DNA of 64,000 nucleotides from Amycolatopsis sp. NBC_01480 (GCF_036227205.1 NZ_CP109442.1:8990001-9054000), one strand, 5' to 3'. Positions 1-9,368 are shown, numbered from the stretch's first letter. Translations and numbers: made by a program. The notes: generated from the sequence alone by a model not told the origin.

Positions 1-1731
1 GCGCAGATCGCCGCGCTCACCGGCGACTCCGCGACCGCGAGCGACTTCACCGGCCGCGCCGCGAGCCTTCGTTCCGCCGTGCAATCGCAGCTGTGGGACC
101 CGTCGCGGCAGTTCTTCTACGGCATGCCCCGCGACAACAACCCGTCCCACGCCCTGACCGGCACGCGCGAGGAAATGGGTTTCGTGCCATGGATGTTCGA
201 CCTGCCCCAGACCGCCGACACCGGGGCCTTCGCCCAGCTCAAGGATCCCGGGGGGTTCGCCGCCCCGTTCGGCCCGACCACCGCCGAGCGGCGCAGCCCG
301 TGGTTCATGCACGAGGCCGCGGACTGCTGCCGCTGGGACGGCCCGTCCTGGCCGTACGAAACCTCGCAGACCCTGACCGGCGCCGCGAACCTGTTGCAGG
401 ACTACCCGCCGCAGTCCACTTTTACCGCCGCCGACTACCTCTCACTGCTGCACACGTACGCGGCGACACAGTACCGCGACGGCCAGCCCTACGTCGCCGA
501 GGCGCACGACCCCGACCAGGACCGGTGGATCTACGACGGGCACGCCCACAGCGAGGACTACAACCACTCCACCTACAACGACAACGTCATCTCCGGCCTG
601 ATCGGGCTGCGCGGCCAGTCCGGCAACACCCTCACGCTCAAGCCGCTCGCCCCGGCGAGCTGGGACTACTTCGCGCTGGAAAACACGCCGTACCACGGGC
701 ACAACGTCACCGTCCTGTGGGACCGCACCGGCTCGCGCTACGGCCAGGGCGCGGGTCTGCACGTCTACGTGGACGGCGCCCAGGTCGCGCAGCAGCCCGG
801 GCTGGAACCGCTCACGGTGCCCGTCGGGCCGGCCGTGACCCAGCCCGATCCGTCCACAGTGGACATCGCCGCGAACGGTCAGCGGTTCGGCTACGGGCCG
901 CAGCCCAGCGCGTCCTACACCTCTCCGTACGACAACGTGTGGAACGCCGTGGACGGCATCGTCTACCGCACCGCGGTGCCGCAGAACAGCCGGTGGACCA
1001 GCTACGGCTCTCCCAACCCCACCGACAGCTACCAGCTCGACTTCCACCGCGGGATCTCGACCGGCGACGTCCGGCTGTGGTTCTACGACGACGGCGGCGG
1101 GGTGAGCACACCCGCGTCGTACGACCTGCAGTACGACACCGGCAACGGCTGGGCCACCGTGCCCGGCCAGTCCCGTAGCCCGGCCACAGTGAACGGCCCG
1201 ACCGACATCACCTTCCCCGCGCTGACCACCAGCCGGCTGCGGGTCGTCGCACCGAACGCCGGCGGCGGCACCGGCTGGGGGCTGCAGGAGTTCGAGGTGC
1301 ACAGCGCGCCCGTCTTCCAGCTGTCGAACGTCAACAGCGGTCTGCTGATGGGCGTCTCGGACATGTCCACTCAGGACAACGCCCCGGTGGTCCAGTTCCA
1401 GGACAACGGCACCCCGGACCACCTCTGGCAGCTGGTCCCGGCCGGGGGCGGGCAGTACAAGATCCGCAACGGCCACAGCGGGCTCGTGCTCGGCGTCGAC
1501 GGCATGTCCACCCAGGACAGCGCCGCGATCGTGCAGTTCCACGACACCGGCACCCCCGACCACCTCTGGACGCTCATCGACGCGGGCGGCGGGCAGTTCA
1601 AGATCCGCAACGCGCACAGCGGACTGCTGCTCGGCGTCGCCGGAATGTCCACCCAGGACAGTGCCCCCGTCGTCCAGTTCCAGGACAACGGCACCCCCGA
1701 CCACCTCTGGCAGTTGCTGCCGGCGGCCTGA
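1..1731 (+). CDS. Secreted MGH1-like glycoside hydrolase with discoidin-like and ricin-type lectin domains (5' end missing)
   Basis: The frame is open from base 1, so the N-terminus lies outside the window. Bases 1-830 encode the end of an (alpha/alpha)6-barrel hydrolase: the GPSWPYETS stretch near base 340 and the YNDNVISGLIGLR stretch near base 575 are typical of MGH1-like (GH63-related) enzymes. A jelly-roll segment resembling a discoidin or CBM32 domain follows (about 880-1300). Three repeats of about 45 residues with the STQD.APVVQF pattern (about 1310-1731) form a ricin-type beta-trefoil lectin. It is presumably secreted and acts on an oligosaccharide; the substrate cannot be told. The GH54 gene starts 28 bases downstream, so the two are probably one operon. 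Confidence 0.82.
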   Translation, partial: AQIAALTGDSATASDFTGRAASLRSAVQSQLWDPSRQFFYGMPRDNNPSHALTGTREEMGFVPWMFDLPQTADTGAFAQLKDPGGFAAPFGPTTAERRSPWFMHEAADCCRWDGPSWPYETSQTLTGAANLLQDYPPQSTFTAADYLSLLHTYAATQYRDGQPYVAEAHDPDQDRWIYDGHAHSEDYNHSTYNDNVISGLIGLRGQSGNTLTLKPLAPASWDYFALENTPYHGHNVTVLWDRTGSRYGQGAGLHVYVDGAQVAQQPGLEPLTVPVGPAVTQPDPSTVDIAANGQRFGYGPQPSASYTSPYDNVWNAVDGIVYRTAVPQNSRWTSYGSPNPTDSYQLDFHRGISTGDVRLWFYDDGGGVSTPASYDLQYDTGNGWATVPGQSRSPATVNGPTDITFPALTTSRLRVVAPNAGGGTGWGLQEFEVHSAPVFQLSNVNSGLLMGVSDMSTQDNAPVVQFQDNGTPDHLWQLVPAGGGQYKIRNGHSGLVLGVDGMSTQDSAAIVQFHDTGTPDHLWTLIDAGGGQFKIRNAHSGLLLGVAGMSTQDSAPVVQFQDNGTPDHLWQLLPAA

Positions 1732-1759
1732 CCCACCCCACCGTGAAAGGAGTTCCAGC

Positions 1760-3586
1760 GTGCTCTCCCGACCAGTCCCCCGCCGGCGAAGAATCATCCT
1801 CGCCGTCATCGCGCTGATCTTCGGCGTGCTCACCAGCCAGCCCGGCACCGCGCAAGCCGCCGCCTCGCTCCCGTGCGACATCTACGGCTCCGCCGGCGCC
1901 TCGTGCGTCGCCGCGCACAGCACCACTCGCGCGCTCTACAGCTCCTACAACGGGCGCCTGTACCAAGTGCAGCGCGCCTCCGACAAGGCGACCACCGACG
2001 TCGGCACGCTCACCGCCGGCGGTTACGCCAACGCGTCCACACAGGACTCCTTCTGCGCCGGGACCAGCTGCATCATCACCGTGGTCTACGACCAGTCCCC
2101 GCGGCACAACGACCTGACCATCGAGGGCCCGGGCACGGCCGGCGGCCAGGACGTCGGCGCGAACGCGGCGGCGCTGCCCGTCACCGCGGGCGGGCACAAG
2201 GTCTACGGCATCTACATCGCGCCCGGCACCGGGTACCGCCACTACGTCGGCGACGGCGTGGCCCGCAACGGCCAGCCCGAGGGCATGTACATGGTCGCCA
2301 GCGGCACCCACGTCAACGGCGGCTGCTGCTTCGACTACGGCAACGTCGAGGCCACCATCAACGACACCGGCAACGGCCACATGGACGCGGTCAACCTCGG
2401 CACCACCTGTTATTTCGGGCCGTGCACCGGGATCGGCCCGTGGGTCGCGGGCGATCTGGAGAACGGGCTGTTCCAAGGCCACGGCTCCAACACCGCCAAC
2501 CACGGCAACGCCACGCCGTACGTCACGGCAATGCTGAAGAACAACGGCCAGACCACCTTCGCACTCAAGGGCGGCAATTCCCAGTCGGGCGCCCTCACCA
2601 CCTGGTACGACGGTGCCCTGCCCTCGGGCGGGTACACGCCGATGCAGCAGGAGGGCTCCATCGTGCTCGGCACCGGCGGTGACAACAGCAACGCCTCCGT
2701 CGGCTCGTTCTTCGAAGGCGTGATGACCGCCGGCTACCCCACCGACGCGGCGGACAACGCGGTGCAGGCCAACGTGGTCTCCGTCGGTTACGCGGGCGCC
2801 ACCGGCACCGCTCCCGTCGGCGGCCGGGTGCTCGGCGCCAACGGCAAGTGCATGGATGTCAACGGCGACGACAACGGCGGCAACCTGACCCCGGTCCAGC
2901 TGTGGGACTGCCAGGCCAACGCCGCGGACCAGTCCTGGTCGCACAATCCGAACGGCTCGCTGTCGACGCTGGGCCGGTGCCTGGACGTCGTCGGCAACGG
3001 CACCGCCCAGGGCGCGAAACTCGAGCTGTACGACTGCAACGGAGTCGGCGGCCAGAAGTGGCTCCAGCAGGGCGACGGCTCCCTGCGCAACCCGCAGTCC
3101 GGCCGTTGCCTCGACTCCCCGGACAGCGGCGCGGCGAACGGCACCCAGCTCCAGCTGTCGGACTGCAATGGCTCCGCGGCGGAGAAGTTCTCGGTGACCG
3201 GCGGCGGCCCGATCGTCGGCGTCGGCGGCAAATGCGTGGATGTCGCGGGCGACGACAACGGCGGGAACGACACTCCCGTCCAGCTGTGGGACTGCCAGTC
3301 GTACGCGGTGGACCAGCACTGGTTCCACAATCCGAACGGCTCCCTCTCGACACGAGGCCGGTGCCTCGACATCGTCGGCAACAGCACCGCCCAGGGCGCC
3401 AAGGTGGAGCTGTACGACTGCAACGGCGTCGGCGGCCAGAACTGGGTCCAGCAGGCGAACGGCTCCCTGCTCAACCCCCAGTCCGGCCGCTGCCTGGACT
3501 CCCCCAAGGGCGCCACCGCCAACGGCACCCGGCTGGAAATCTGGGACTGCAACGGAAGTGCCGCCCAGTACTTCCCGCTGAGCTGA
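1760..3586 (+). CDS. Secreted GH54 alpha-L-arabinofuranosidase with two ricin-type lectin domains
   Basis: This 608-residue protein starts with GTG behind a good AAGGAG site at 1747-1752. A Sec signal follows an RRRR cluster and ends near AQA-A. Residues about 40-360 match the GH54 catalytic domain (ArabFuran-catal). By analogy to the fungal enzymes, Glu234 in DLENG is the likely nucleophile and Asp308 in GGDNSN the acid/base. Residues about 355-480 and 485-608 are two ricin B-like lectin domains with QLWDCQ and CLD repeats, nearly duplicates of each other. GH54 enzymes release terminal arabinofuranose from arabinan, arabinoxylan or arabinogalactan. It is probably co-transcribed with the hydrolase upstream, and a long hairpin repeat follows the stop. 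Confidence 0.9.
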   Translation: MLSRPVPRRRRIILAVIALIFGVLTSQPGTAQAAASLPCDIYGSAGASCVAAHSTTRALYSSYNGRLYQVQRASDKATTDVGTLTAGGYANASTQDSFCAGTSCIITVVYDQSPRHNDLTIEGPGTAGGQDVGANAAALPVTAGGHKVYGIYIAPGTGYRHYVGDGVARNGQPEGMYMVASGTHVNGGCCFDYGNVEATINDTGNGHMDAVNLGTTCYFGPCTGIGPWVAGDLENGLFQGHGSNTANHGNATPYVTAMLKNNGQTTFALKGGNSQSGALTTWYDGALPSGGYTPMQQEGSIVLGTGGDNSNASVGSFFEGVMTAGYPTDAADNAVQANVVSVGYAGATGTAPVGGRVLGANGKCMDVNGDDNGGNLTPVQLWDCQANAADQSWSHNPNGSLSTLGRCLDVVGNGTAQGAKLELYDCNGVGGQKWLQQGDGSLRNPQSGRCLDSPDSGAANGTQLQLSDCNGSAAEKFSVTGGGPIVGVGGKCVDVAGDDNGGNDTPVQLWDCQSYAVDQHWFHNPNGSLSTRGRCLDIVGNSTAQGAKVELYDCNGVGGQNWVQQANGSLLNPQSGRCLDSPKGATANGTRLEIWDCNGSAAQYFPLS

Positions 3587-3599
3587 TGATGCGCCCCAC

Positions 3600-3670
3600 T
3601 GTGGCGTTGGTTGCGTCCAACGCACCCAACGCCACATTGGGTGCGTCGAGCGCACCGAACGCCACATTGG
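3600..3670. repeat. Dispersed hairpin repeat, family B, copy 1
   Basis: The arms TGTGGCGTTGG and CCAACGCCACA pair around an inner TGCGT-CCA-ACGCA stem, giving about 16 pairs with one mismatch. A second small stem, GGTGCG-tcgag-CGCACC, follows. The unit AACGCCACATTGG occurs twice. The block lies between the convergent GH54 and TetR genes. A near copy sits at 39985-40062 in the same type of place. It could serve as a bidirectional terminator or be a small palindromic repeat element. Confidence 0.75.
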
Positions 3671-3685
3671 AGCGGAAGCCGACTA

Positions 3686-4259
3686 TCAGTGGGGCCGGAT
3701 CCCGTCGAGCACCGTCTGCACCAGCCGGGCCCGCCGGTCCGGATCGGGCGGCAGCTGCCCGTCGACCCAGGCGATGGCGGCGGCCAGGTGCCGCACGTCG
3801 TTCGAGTCGGTGTCCGGGCGCAGGGCGCCGGTCCCGGCCGCGCGGCTGATCAGGTTCATGCCCACCAAGATCGCCCTCCAGCAGGTGCTCTGCTCGTCCG
3901 CGGCGGCCGGCGGATTCGCCAACGTCCGGGCCAAACCCTGGTATTTGCCGCTCTGCTCGATGTAGGCGTCCAGCCAGCGGTGGACCACCTTCAGCTGATC
4001 CGGCTCGTCGAGCAGCTCGACGCCGAGCCGGTACAGGTCGGTCAGCCCGTCGTCCATCACCGCCAGGACCAGCTCGTCCCGGGTCGGGAAATGGCGGTAC
4101 AGCGTGCCGGGCCCTACGCCGGCCGCGCGCGACCTCGTCCAGCGACGCGGTGACGCCGTGCCGGGCGAACGCGTCACGCGCGGCGTCGATCCGAGTTTCG
4201 GCCGCCCAGTCCCGGGTGCTTCCGCCGGCACCGCAGCACTCCCGCAACCGGCCTGCCAT
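3686..4259 (-). pseudogene. TetR family regulator broken by a frameshift
   Basis: Two reading frames together make one TetR protein of about 191 residues. The start at 4259 reads MAGRLREC then RIDAARDAFARHGVTASLDEVA, the first half of the TetR DNA-binding domain. The frame then shifts at the GC dinucleotide run at 4122-4132. Beyond it, AGVGPGTLYRHFPTRDELV and an intact ligand-binding domain continue to the stop at 3686. Restoring one lost GC pair would join the frames. Both parts keep normal high-GC codon use, so the indel is recent or a consensus error. Target genes are unknown; the neighbours are GH54 and a poorly coding 1.3-kb stretch. Confidence 0.8.
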
Positions 4260-4519
4260 GGCTTCCGGCCCTAGCCGATCTTGCTGGCACCTCGGTACTG
4301 CTGAACAGCGGCTTCCGGCGCCTGGTCCTAGCCGAGGTCACTGGCACTTCGGCGGTTCCGGTGCCGTCGAGCAGCGGGTTCGGGCGTCTGGGCCGAATCG
4401 GACTCCCCTAGTTTCGCGCCACAGTCGCTGCGTGAGCGCTGGGCACAATTCCCACCGCCGCCGCGGAGATGGTGGACATTGTCCGACCTCGATCCGCACC
4501 AACGGTCGGCGAGGGAGAC
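4260..4519. other. Intergenic stretch with degenerate tandem repeats
   Basis: No convincing gene is present. A unit of about 60 bases beginning GGCTTCCGG and containing CTAGCCGA and CTGGCAC(C/T)TCGG recurs in degenerate form two to three times between about 4258 and 4390. Similar decayed repeats are seen near 25.1 and 53.2 kb. Confidence 0.5.
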
Positions 4520-4987
4520 TCAGCCTGCCGCCACCTTGAGGTTGGCTGGCCCCTCAGTCCGAGCTGGTGCTGACGATCTCATCTGGACCCGGCCCCGCCA
4601 CCCCGCCGGGAAACCGAGCGCGCGCTGTGCCGGAGCGTCGGTCCCGGACGGTGAGCCGGCCGCGGCCCAGCGGCGGTGCCGACCCGCGCGGCCGAGGCCG
4701 CGCAGCAGGCTGCGCCACGGCCGCCCGCCCCGGTGGCGGTTGCCGCCGGTTTCCGGGAGGCGGCCGATGAGGTCGGCTGCGGAGACGAGGCGGGCGCCGA
4801 CCAAGCGGGGGACGTCACTCTCGGCGAGGGGGAGGCGGCCGCCGCCGACGTCTTCACCCACTACTACGCCGATGCGGACCAGCACCCGGCCCGGCGCGCC
4901 CGCGGCACGGTCGAGGAACGCGACTCTCGGACCGTCCACAAAGGCGCGGTTTTCCCGGCTCGCGCGGGGCAACGGCACAGTCGTCAT
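4520..4987 (-). CDS. Hypothetical protein (doubtful)
   Basis: An open frame of 155 residues begins MTTVPLPRASRENRAF at an ATG at 4987. Third positions are mostly G or C over the first 110 codons, as in real genes here. The middle part (RVLVRIGVVVGEDVGGG, then DVPRLVGARLV) could be a folded segment. The C-terminal third is rich in Arg, Gly and Pro and looks non-coding. There is no good ribosome binding site, and I recognise no family. It may be a gene remnant or chance. Confidence 0.3.
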   Translation of the reverse strand: MTTVPLPRASRENRAFVDGPRVAFLDRAAGAPGRVLVRIGVVVGEDVGGGRLPLAESDVPRLVGARLVSAADLIGRLPETGGNRHRGGRPWRSLLRGLGRAGRHRRWAAAGSPSGTDAPAQRALGFPAGWRGRVQMRSSAPARTEGPANLKVAAG

Positions 4988-5279
4988 GTTTCGTCCAGTT
5001 TCTCGGGTCACAGGTGGGAACCACACCGCCGGGGCCAGGACGGGTACTCCGAACACCGGCAGCGTTGCCAGCCGGTGACGACGCTACCCGGACGCTCAAC
5101 CCTGGCCCGGTTGAACGCCGACGTTCACCTGATTGTGCGGCATCCTTCGGCCATACTCACCCGGACAGTGTCCAAACACCACCACGATCACCCATTCGCG
5201 AGTAGACGGCGCATCAAAAGCGTGGCCGTCCGGAATCGGCCGATTTCCTTGACGGGGCGCCATTACGGCCGCAAAGTCC

Positions 5280-5291
5280 TGAAACGTTTCA
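5280..5291. promoter_or_regulatory. LacI-type operator, distal copy upstream of GH78
   Basis: TGAAACGTTTCA is a perfect 12-base palindrome with the central CG typical of LacI/GalR family sites. It lies 380 bases before the GH78 start and 327 bases from a second, similar site at 5607-5624. The spacing would allow looping. The cognate regulator is not obvious in this window. Confidence 0.6.
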
Positions 5292-5606
5292 TGCTTTCGC
5301 CGAAGCGACACCGGATCGATGGGTCAGCGGAGACAAGAAAACCGGCTACGACTTGGTTTCCGATCACCGGAACCGGCCGCGAGTACGACAATCCGCCGAC
5401 ACGGAGTACTACCGCCCTGACCACAGTGGATCAGTTGCTGCCGAGCCGAGCCGGACCGAACCGGCCTGGAACCTGAAGTTCGACACCAGCGTCCACCCCA
5501 CCCGAAGTCCGGTAGCACGTTCCCGCCCGACCGCGGTCCCGGTTTCTTGCGACTACTGGAGTATTGCGATCACGTGATCAGCTGATTACAGTCTGAAGAC
5601 AGCAAG

Positions 5607-5624
5607 GATTGAAACGTTTAAATC
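5607..5624. promoter_or_regulatory. LacI-type operator, proximal copy upstream of GH78
   Basis: GATTGAAACGTTTAAATC is an 18-base palindrome with one mismatched pair and the same TGAAACGTTT core as the site at 5280-5291. It lies 36-53 bases before the start codon of the rhamnosidase gene, where a repressor would block transcription. Confidence 0.65.
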
Positions 5625-5659
5625 CCCCGCTGTCCCCAGTCCGTCGTTAGGGAGCCCGC

Positions 5660-8600
5660 ATGCTGCCCTCGCACCTCTGGCGAACGACCGCCGCCGCGCT
5701 TGCCGCGGTATTGGCCCTGTCCGCCGCCTCCGCCCCGCCTGCCGGTGCCGCGCCGCCGGTCCAGCTCACCGGCGCGCACTGGGTCTGGTACCCGGAAGGC
5801 TCGCCCCGCGTCGCCGCGCCCGCCGCGAACCGGTACTTCCGCAAGGCGTTCACCGTGCCCGCGGGCGCGGTCAGCGACGCCCGCTTCGTGGTGACCGGCG
5901 ACGACCTGGTGGACGTCTGGCTGAACGGCACGCCGCTCGCCTCCTCGGCCCGCACCGAAGGCGCGTGGCGGACCGCGATGTCGGTCGACCTGCGGCCCGC
6001 GCTTCGCCCTGGCGCCAACACGATCGCCGTCTCCGTGCGCAACACCGGCGGGGCGGCCGGGCTGCTCGGGCACCTGCGGGTCACCACCGGCGCGGGCACG
6101 ACGGACCTGATCACCGACGGCAGCTGGAAGACCGCGAAGACGGTGCCCGAGGGCTGGGAGCAGCCCACCTTCGCCGACGCGGGCTGGACGAGCGCCCGTG
6201 ACCTCGGCGTCTACGGCACCGCTCCGTGGGCCCGCACCATCGCGGTCCCCGATCCCAACGCGGCGTCACCGCTGATGGTCGCGAACGGGACCGTCAATCA
6301 GCAGAGCAGCCCGCTCGGTATCGATCCCGCGCAGGCGCGGTTCGGCTGGCAGCTGGGATCCGGGACGGCGGCGGAACGACAGTCCGCGTACCAGATCGTG
6401 GTGTCCGCGAAAGGGCGCGACGTCTGGGACAGCGGCCGGGTCGAGTCCGCGCAGCAGGCCGACGTGGCGTACGGCGGGCCCGCGCTGACGTCGCTGACCG
6501 CGTACACCTGGCGCGTGCGGGCGTGGGACAGCCAGGGCCGCGCCGGTCGCTGGAGCGCGACGCAACGGTTCGAGACCGGTCTGGCCGCGCCGGCCACGGA
6601 GTGGACGGGTGCGTTCATCGGCCGCGCCGGCACCGGCCCGGACCTCGCCGGGGCGAGCTGGATCTGGTACCCGGAGGGCGATCCGGCGGGCGGGATCCCG
6701 CCTGCGACGCGCTTCTTCCGCCGCACCCTCGACCTGGCCACGGCGCCGTCGAAGGCCACGCTCGTGGTGACCGGCGACGACAGCGCCACTGTCTGGGTCA
6801 ACGGCGTGCAGGTCAGCGCGTCGCCTCGCGTCACGGATTCGTGGAAGCAGGCCGCCGTGGTGGACCTCGGCGGGAAGCTGACCGCCGGGACCAACACCAT
6901 CGCGGTGCAGAGCGAAAACACCACACAGAGCCCGGCCGGGCTGATCGCCAAGCTGACCGTGCCCGGCGGACCCACCGTGGTCACCGACGGCGGCTGGAAG
7001 GCGAACCAGACCGGCCCGGACGGCTGGGAGAAGAGCGGCTTCGACGACAGCGCGTGGACCGCGGCGCGCGCGGTGGCCGCGTACGGCACCGGCCCGTGGG
7101 GCACGAACGTGACCGTCAGCTCCCCCGCACCGTTGCTGCGCAAGGGTTTCACCGTCACCAAACCGGTCGCCACCGCGCGGCTGCTGACCACCGCGCTGGG
7201 CCTGCAGGAAACCCGGCTCAACGGCGCGAAGGTCGGCCAGGACGTGCTCGCCCCGGGCTGGACCGACTACACGAAACGCCTGCAGTACAAGGTTTACGAC
7301 GTCACCGGGCAGATCCGCCAGGGCGAGAACGCGCTCGGCGCCTCACTCGGCAACGGCTGGTACTCCGGCAGCCTCGGCATCGCCGGCTCCCAGCGTTACG
7401 GCACCCAGCCGTGGTACTCGGCGCAGCTGGAGCTGACCTACACCGACGGCAGCAGTTCCGTCGTCGCCACCGACGGCAGCTGGAAGACGGTCGACGGGCC
7501 GATCCGCGCCGACGACCTCTACCAGGGCGAGACCTACGACGCCCGCCAGGACGTCGCGGGCTGGGACAGTCCCGGGTTCGACGACCAGGCCTGGGCGAAC
7601 GCCGGGGTGCGTACCGGAGCGAAGCCGAACCTGGTGTCCCAAGTGGACAACGGCGTGACCGTGCAGCAGGACTTCCACCCGGTCGCCATCACCCAGCCCA
7701 AACCGGGCGTCTGGGTGCTCGACATGGGCCAGAACTTCAGCGGCTGGAACCGGCTCTCGGTGACCGGGCCGGCGGGCACCACCGTGACCATGCGCCACGC
7801 CGAGGTGCTCAACCCGGACGGCACGATCTACACCGCCAACCTGCGCGCGGCCCAGGCCACCGACCGGTTCACCCTGGCGGGCACCGGGAAACCGGAGACC
7901 TACGAGCCGCGGTTCACCGTGCACGGCTACCGGTACGTCGAGCTGACCGGCCTGCCCTCGGCGCCCACCGCGGACACCGTCACCGGGCGCGCGATGTGGA
8001 CCACCGGCGCGCAGACCGGCACGTTCACCTCGTCGAACCCGATGGTGAACCAGTTGCAGCACAACATCCTCTGGGGTGAGCGCTCGAACATGCTGTCCAT
8101 CCCGAGCGACTGCCCGCAGCGCGACGAGCGGCTGGGCTGGACCGGCGACATCGGCATCTTCGCCGGCACCTCGACGTTCAACCTCGACGTGCACAACTTC
8201 CTCGGCAAGTTCGCCGACGACCTGGTCGACGCCCAGCACGACGACGGCTCGTTCACCGACGTGGCGCCGGGCGTGCTGAGCGGCTCCGGCACGGCGGGCT
8301 GGGGCGACGCGGGCGTCATCGTGCCGTACACCCTGTGGCAGCGCTACGGCGACACCAGCGTGATCACCGAGCACTTCGACGCGATGGTCAAGTGGGTCGA
8401 GTACCTGCGCGCCACCTCGGGCAGCGACCTGATCCGCGACCACCCGACCTACGGTGATTGGCTCAACGTCAACGACAACACCGCGCAGGACGTCGTCTCC
8501 ACCGCGTTCTTCGCGTGGTCGGCGCGGCTCGTTTCGCGGATGGCGGCGGCCACCGGCCACACCGCCGAAGCGACGAAGTACGGCACGCTGGCCGATCAGG

Positions 8601-9316
8601 TCGGCGCGGCGTTCACCGCGAAGTTCGTCGCCGCGGACGGGACGGTCGGGGCCAACACCCAGACCGCGTACGTGCTGGCGCTCGCCTTCGGTCTGCTCCC
8701 GGCGGACCGCGTCCAGGCATCGGCGGACAAGCTGGCGGCGAAGGTCGCGGCCACCGGCGGGCACCTGAGCGTCGGGTTCCTCGGCGTGGAGAACCTGCTG
8801 CCGGTGCTGGCCGACCACGGTCACGCCGACGTCGCGTACCAGGTGCTGCTGCAGCCGGACTTCCCCGGCTGGGGCTACATGATCGGGCACGGCGCGACCA
8901 CGATCTGGGAGCGCTGGGACGGCATCAAGCCGGACGGCTCGTTCAACGACCCGGGCATGAACTCGTTCAACCACTACGGCCTCGGCTCGGTGGGCGACTT
9001 CCTCTACCGCGAGGTCGGCGGCCTGTCCGCGGCCGGCCCGGGCTACTCGTCGCTCCTGGTGGCGCCGCGGCCCGGCGGTGGCCTCACCTCGGCGAAGTCG
9101 GCGTACCAGACCCCGTACGGCGCCGCGTCCAGCGAATGGTCGGTCTCGGGCGGGAAGCTCACCCTGCGTGTGACGGTCCCGGCCGGGGCCTCGGCCACGG
9201 TGAAGGTGCCGACCAGCCGCCCGGACGCGATCGGCTACCCGGCCGCGGCGGTGCCCTCGGCGCCCGGCACGTTCTTCGTGCCCGGCGGTTCGTACGTGTT
9301 CAGCGCCCCGGCGTGA
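5660..9316 (+). CDS. Secreted GH78 alpha-L-rhamnosidase with duplicated N-terminal module
   Basis: The 1218-residue protein starts at ATG with TAGGGAG at 5648-5654 and has a signal peptide ending near AGA-AP. Residues about 38-190 and 330-480 are two copies of the same module, each with WYPEG, VTGDD, VWxNG, and a GSWK or GGWK motif; this resembles rhamnosidase N-terminal carbohydrate-binding domains. Bac_rhamnosid_N, the (alpha/alpha)6 catalytic domain and a C-terminal beta-sandwich follow. Glu823 in CPQRDERLGWTGD and Glu1084 in TIWERWDG fit the general acid and base of the family, and their 261-residue spacing fits known enzymes. It cleaves terminal L-rhamnose from pectin, gums or glycosides outside the cell. 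Two LacI-type operators precede it. Confidence 0.93.
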   Translation: MLPSHLWRTTAAALAAVLALSAASAPPAGAAPPVQLTGAHWVWYPEGSPRVAAPAANRYFRKAFTVPAGAVSDARFVVTGDDLVDVWLNGTPLASSARTEGAWRTAMSVDLRPALRPGANTIAVSVRNTGGAAGLLGHLRVTTGAGTTDLITDGSWKTAKTVPEGWEQPTFADAGWTSARDLGVYGTAPWARTIAVPDPNAASPLMVANGTVNQQSSPLGIDPAQARFGWQLGSGTAAERQSAYQIVVSAKGRDVWDSGRVESAQQADVAYGGPALTSLTAYTWRVRAWDSQGRAGRWSATQRFETGLAAPATEWTGAFIGRAGTGPDLAGASWIWYPEGDPAGGIPPATRFFRRTLDLATAPSKATLVVTGDDSATVWVNGVQVSASPRVTDSWKQAAVVDLGGKLTAGTNTIAVQSENTTQSPAGLIAKLTVPGGPTVVTDGGWKANQTGPDGWEKSGFDDSAWTAARAVAAYGTGPWGTNVTVSSPAPLLRKGFTVTKPVATARLLTTALGLQETRLNGAKVGQDVLAPGWTDYTKRLQYKVYDVTGQIRQGENALGASLGNGWYSGSLGIAGSQRYGTQPWYSAQLELTYTDGSSSVVATDGSWKTVDGPIRADDLYQGETYDARQDVAGWDSPGFDDQAWANAGVRTGAKPNLVSQVDNGVTVQQDFHPVAITQPKPGVWVLDMGQNFSGWNRLSVTGPAGTTVTMRHAEVLNPDGTIYTANLRAAQATDRFTLAGTGKPETYEPRFTVHGYRYVELTGLPSAPTADTVTGRAMWTTGAQTGTFTSSNPMVNQLQHNILWGERSNMLSIPSDCPQRDERLGWTGDIGIFAGTSTFNLDVHNFLGKFADDLVDAQHDDGSFTDVAPGVLSGSGTAGWGDAGVIVPYTLWQRYGDTSVITEHFDAMVKWVEYLRATSGSDLIRDHPTYGDWLNVNDNTAQDVVSTAFFAWSARLVSRMAAATGHTAEATKYGTLADQVGAAFTAKFVAADGTVGANTQTAYVLALAFGLLPADRVQASADKLAAKVAATGGHLSVGFLGVENLLPVLADHGHADVAYQVLLQPDFPGWGYMIGHGATTIWERWDGIKPDGSFNDPGMNSFNHYGLGSVGDFLYREVGGLSAAGPGYSSLLVAPRPGGGLTSAKSAYQTPYGAASSEWSVSGGKLTLRVTVPAGASATVKVPTSRPDAIGYPAAAVPSAPGTFFVPGGSYVFSAPA

Positions 9317-9317
9317 G

Positions 9318-9368
9318 CCGTCAAGGCCTCCTTACCCGCGTCCCACGCGGGTAAGGAGGCCTTGACGG
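9318..9368. repeat. Long perfect hairpin repeat, family A, copy 1
   Basis: Arms of 24 bases (9318-9341 and 9345-9368) are exact reverse complements with a 3-base loop. The core reads AAGGCCTCCTTACCCGCGT. It begins 2 bases after the GH78 stop, so it could end that transcript. Copies occur at 25334-25384 (same arms, loop differs) and 45064-45118 (diverged). Confidence 0.85.

Larger units (their letters stand above)
4988..5659. other. Long 5' region of the GH78 gene
   Basis: I see no gene here; short open frames on both strands have mixed codon use. Base composition is lower in G+C than the neighbours. It holds two LacI-type palindromes (5280-5291 and 5607-5624), a small TCAACC/GGTTGA stem at 5096-5114, and an ATCACGTGAT palindrome at 5569-5578. 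It most likely carries the control region of the rhamnosidase gene. Confidence 0.5.

Noticed and set aside
442..1881. Long open frame on the minus strand over the hydrolase gene
   Set aside because: It is the antisense shadow of a high-GC gene; its protein is Val/Gly/Arg-rich without domains, while the plus frame has clear domains.
1598..3667. Minus-strand frame of 689 codons across GH54
   Set aside because: Low-complexity Ala/Val/Gly product; the plus strand carries the GH54 and lectin motifs.
4676..5476. Plus-strand frame of 266 codons before GH78
   Set aside because: Codon use is poor after the first third, it crosses operators, and no domain or ribosome site is seen.
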